Origin: Epiperipatus broadwayi
Taxonomy: Eukaryota; Onychophora; Udeonychophora; Euonychophora; Peripatidae
NCBI GenBank assembly: GCA_028023455.1
Contig: JAQFVV010000042.1
Location: forward strand, 5,787,922-5,851,921
Reading direction: 5' to 3'
DNA: 64,000 nucleotides
Of this stretch, positions 60,768 to 64,000 are shown piece after piece. Each line of letters begins with the position of its first letter. The first letter of the stretch is position 1. Made by a program: the position numbers and the translations under genes. The notes under the pieces are model-generated. The model was not told the origin of the DNA, made no database searches, and worked only from the letters and a program-made list of their open reading frames with translations.

Positions 60768-62885
60768 TGTAACGATATATAGATATGTCGTTACATTAAT
60801 TTAAAATAAAAAACTTTTAAGTTCGCATATAAAAATAAGTGTATTAAAAATAAAAGTAAAAAAAAAACTAAACGCTAAAATTAAAAACGTTTGTTATACG
60901 TATATATATTCGCACAGATGCTAAACTTTAAAAATATTTTTTTTTAATAAATAAAAAAAGGTATTTGAATGTATTTTTTGTAAAAAAAGATTTATAAAAG
61001 TATTTTAATAAAAAAATAACGTAAGTTAAAGTAAAAACAGGTATTAATTAATTCCTGTAATCTGTAAATTGAAATGATGTTTATTAATTATCTAAAAGCT
61101 GTGTAATTAAAAAGTCAGATGAAAAGTTAGATAAGAGAAGAAAGAAATTTTAGCTTGACCAATGGAAGCACTAAGCCTTGGCTCGGACCCTAACGAAAGT
61201 GATAGACTAGTGACGTTTTGTTCATTGAATCCTTGTGGATAATATAAAAAGGGAAATACAGTTTTTTTCTGACAGTTCCAGCGTTGTGTGTTTGAGAGAT
61301 GTGGTATGACGCACATACCACACTCTCTATAAAAAAAAAAAAATGAAAAGACTGTGATACCTCGAACCAGCTATTGCCATCTCCAGAACATTACCTTCCA
61401 ACGGAGGCGTCGCGGGAATTGAAAGCAGAGGCCTGGACTCTTATACCATAAGCTATATAAAATGAACAATTGTTAAAATCAATCAAGAACTTTCGTCAAG
61501 TTTTACAAATTGATAAACAAGCCAACTGAAATGTTAAAACGGACTCTTATCTGACTTTTGTAAGTTTTTAAATCAAATTAATGTTTAATTTTATATGTTT
61601 TCCGATTGATAAACATCATTTCAATTTTTTTTTTTTTCTTATTGTAAAGATTAGTTAAATGTATGAAATTTAAGTTGTTTATAGACGCTTGCATGGATTC
61701 GTTTGCGGTTAATTATATTTTGGTTTTCATATTTGATCAAAATATATAGACATTCGATAAATAATGATACCTTACGGTGAGTATCTAAAATGTATTTATT
61801 CGGATGTCTTTTAAGTTATTGGTGACAACGCAAGTATCTTATGGTGAATACTATTGGGTTACTTATAAGTTTCCCTCTGCGATTGTCGGTATCAATAATT
61901 TTGTATTTTGATCGTTTATGTTTATTTTGAAATGTTTTTGACCGTGGAATCTATGTAATCGATCTATACCCAACATTTTTAAACAAATCTGTGCGAACGT
62001 ATTTAAATGTTAAAATTAAGTCGGGCGTGAATGGCTATATAGTTTGTAAAGTTATATTAAGGGAGGGTAATCTTAGGTTATTCATTTCGTAGTTGAATTG
62101 GTTCAATGGATTGAATATATTTGTGTAATTAGTAGATGTAGTATGAGGTCCGCTACGGGCAGGATTATAGATATATGCCACACACCCTCTGTTTGCCTAT
62201 GGATGGGTTTGTAAGTCGGCAGAAGACCGCAGTCCATTCCTATGGAGTTTTTTGTTTATTGATCTACTTGCCAACAGATGTCACATTCCTGTTGGTGGAG
62301 AGTCAATCTCTTCTCTATTTCTACTTATTGTCCAGATGTACATTCCTGACAATATAGTATTTTGTGTTGTCGTATCATGCTACATTGAATACATGAATGT
62401 ATCAGATGGATTTGTGCCAGTTGATTGCGAAATTTGTTGCCTAAGGTTAAATCAGGGAAGAATATTTTCTTTTCAAATGCAGACCTATGTAGTCCATTCA
62501 TACTCGACCCTCTAAATAAATAGTAAACTCATTATTTGCAATCTACTTAAATTTAGAATTAAAGATCAATATAAAATTATAAACGTTAAATTTATTCCTC
62601 AAAATTTAAATATTATTTTATATGTGCGTAAATAAATATTTTTCTGTGTTAATTTCTGGCAGTGGCTTTTATTATTTTTTTATATTTATATCTAAATTTA
62701 TAGATTTTTATCTCTGCGTCTCCACTGAGCTAGTGACAATGGGCTAACGATCTAAATATGTAAATAAAGTGGAATCCTAACAGCGCGTATCTGCCTACTT
62801 TATAAATTTTTCTAGGCTCAAATGCCTAGATGGCGCCCTTGGTAGTGCGGGGCGGTGCGATCTCCCACTTCATTTCGGTTATAAT
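60768..62885 (-). mobile_element. ~2.1 kb LTR-like element, copy 2 (inverted)
   Basis: On the minus strand it begins TATTATAACCGAAATGAAG at about 62885 and ends AATGTAACGACATAT then ATATCGTTACA at 60768. It is almost the same length as copy 1 (about 2.12 kb). The start segment and end segment match copy 1, and middle parts match weakly (CCATTGGT...CTTATCTA). It lies in an (AT)n run on both sides. No enzyme gene was seen; open frames at 62175-62515 and 61107-61316 are unassigned. Confidence 0.5.
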
Positions 62886-62889
62886 ATAT

Positions 62890-63515
62890 ATATACACAAA
62901 CTTTACTTTATCCCGTTCAATCTCTTAGTTATGTATAATTAATAAACTTTTAAAGGGAGAAAGTATATTTAAGGGACTTACGAATACTTTAATAAGAAAA
63001 ATATACTTATGATTACACTCCAGGCTAGTTTAATCTTTACTAACATAATAATTAAAGGGTGAAAGTTTGGATTTATAAGCCACATTTTATATTTACATTA
63101 ATTATTTACTAAATGACAAAATAATAACAAGCACAAAAGGTCGCCATTATTTATAAATTAGGGGTTCGAAACGGAACGCTAAATGATGCTATAATTAATA
63201 CAATACGAAGATTTTAAATAATACCTTCAAAAAGTATATATTTCATAACTAAATGCGCGCCATTTCGAGACAGGCATAATTAATAATAACTAAAATAAGG
63301 AAGAGAGAAATAAATATAACTGCAGTGATTAAGTTATATAGCAAAACAAGAAGTTAATAAAGGAAATTAACAAAAGTATGTCATTTATAGAATTGAAATA
63401 TTATTGATAAGACAATTTAGAAAGCGTTTACAATATAGTTAGCTAACCTGATTTTGAAGCAATAATGATTATTTTGAATTTTACACAGAGCTCTGTGATT
63501 TTAATAATTTTAAAA
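62890..63515. other. AT-rich DNA, nothing recognised
   Basis: Moderately CpG-bearing in places (about 63160-63250, GGTTCGAAACGGAACGC, ATGCGCGCCATTTCG) but without a gene or repeat call. Confidence 0.45.
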
Positions 63516-63525
63516 CAGATACTCG

Positions 63526-63680
63526 AGCTGGAACGAAGGTAAGTTCTTTGGCGGCTTATGGCATCTTCTCTTTAGTTGGGAGACGATTTAAGATAGTATT
63601 CCTATAGCTGGAGTTGGGGTAGTTGAATTTGAACAAAGGTGAGTTCTTTTAACGGCTTATGGCATCTTCTATTTATTATA
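63526..63680 (+). repeat. Short direct duplication with donor-like sites
   Basis: GGAACGAAGGTAAGTTCTTT then GGCGGCTTATGGCATCTTCT at about 63529 recurs as TGAACAAAGGTGAGTTCTTT then AACGGCTTATGGCATCTTCT about 105 bp later. Both hold a consensus-like splice donor (AAG|GTAAGT, AAG|GTGAGT) on the plus strand. No flanking coding sequence was recognised. Confidence 0.7.
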
Positions 63681-64000
63681 AGCTTGTTAAGGCAACGTTA
63701 GTAGTTGCTCCGGCCTTGGATGGATTATTAAAATATATAAATTATATAATTTTGATTCCGATTTCATTAATGAAATTTCTTATTAGGTATTATAAAATGT
63801 TATGGCTTAGCAGATGGTAACGGTATTATGATTTAATGATAACATCTTTTGTTGAAACAAATTCAATCAGTAAACTAGATTTTACTTTTACTCCAGGTGC
63901 GGTCACTAATTGATTTCTTGTTTACACAAAATTCCCATTTTTAATTATAAACCGATGACTTTTATTTTAAGTAGATATAAATAACTTTTAACATATTTTC

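Larger units (their letters stand above)
55867..64000 (-). other. UCP4 5' intron and/or upstream region
   Basis: No exon with the expected UCP4 N-terminal signature (A-A-x-V/I-A-E before a donor in phase 1) was found here on the minus strand. From 55867 to about 59100 it is AT-rich with a (CA)n run and nothing else recognised. From 59150 on it becomes mosaic: GC-richer blocks, a ~2.1 kb LTR-like element and a short duplicated block near 63.5 kb. Confidence 0.6.

Noticed and set aside
61861-61920. Minus-strand ACAATCGCAGAGG reading T-I-A-E as a possible UCP4 first exon
   Set aside because: The residues before it (K-L-L-I-P) do not match the expected UCP4 helix, there is no usable donor in the right phase, and it lies in the LTR-like element.
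62175-62515. Two overlapping open frames on the plus strand
   Set aside because: They are antisense to the LTR-like element and in different frames of the same sequence; no protein family was recognised.
1-64000. tRNA or rRNA genes and CRISPR arrays
   Set aside because: Searched by eye for GGTTCGAATCC-type T arms, rRNA blocks and regularly spaced direct repeats; none fit. GTTCGAAAC near 63165 has no tRNA partner arms.

Overview
The window is a strongly A+T-rich (roughly three quarters by eye) piece of an animal nuclear genome. It has spliced protein-coding exons with GT/AG borders, kilobase-size introns and many decayed transposable elements. The one host gene is a mitochondrial carrier of the UCP4 (SLC25A27) type. 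The species cannot be named; an invertebrate such as a mollusc or arthropod fits, but that is only a guess.

Layout. The UCP4 gene lies on the minus strand. Nine coding exons run from 55866 down to the stop codon at 20236-20238, with introns of 67 bp to about 9.5 kb. They encode about 286 residues that read without a break into all three carrier repeats. The first coding exon (about 35 residues and the start codon) was not found and should lie upstream, beyond 64000 or in the unread part of the long first intron. Positions 1-20000 are downstream intergenic DNA. Introns and flanks hold degenerate transposon genes: a LINE 3' end (about 3840-4815), two reverse-transcriptase remnants (about 22150-24540), a GTF2IRD2/ZBED-like hAT transposase relic (26552-28240), a mariner-like transposase relic (30634-31794) and a hAT-type MITE with an 8-bp target duplication (45268-45704). 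There are also two ~2.1 kb related elements in opposite orientation (49364-51486 and 60768-62885).

The unusual content is a set of short non-autonomous repeats. Three families (A at 15445-16372, B at 5001-5940, D at 25508-26160) each carry sequence that can be drawn as a type I hammerhead ribozyme: box CUGANGA or a close variant, a short stem II, GAAAC, a tiny stem III closed by GUH, and a two-part stem I. Although they look different overall, the three share a conserved core (ATAGYYATATGG followed by a CTGAACTxAGTTCAG palindrome, with degeneracy) about 105-165 nt upstream of the ribozyme in the same relative orientation. Family D is a tandem dimer whose predicted cleavage sites are 404 nt apart, and family B has two tandem units with sites 356 nt apart plus an inverted third. 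This matches retrozyme-like or Penelope-associated small retroelements that spread through self-cleaved RNA.

A second group (families E, F, G, and also A) consists of long palindromes flanked by 10-16 bp target-site duplications, some perfect. Such long, variable duplications point to target-primed (LINE/Penelope-like) insertion rather than classical cut-and-paste foldback transposition. Together these repeats account for most of the structured non-coding DNA here; the rest is AT-rich sequence with short (AT)n runs.
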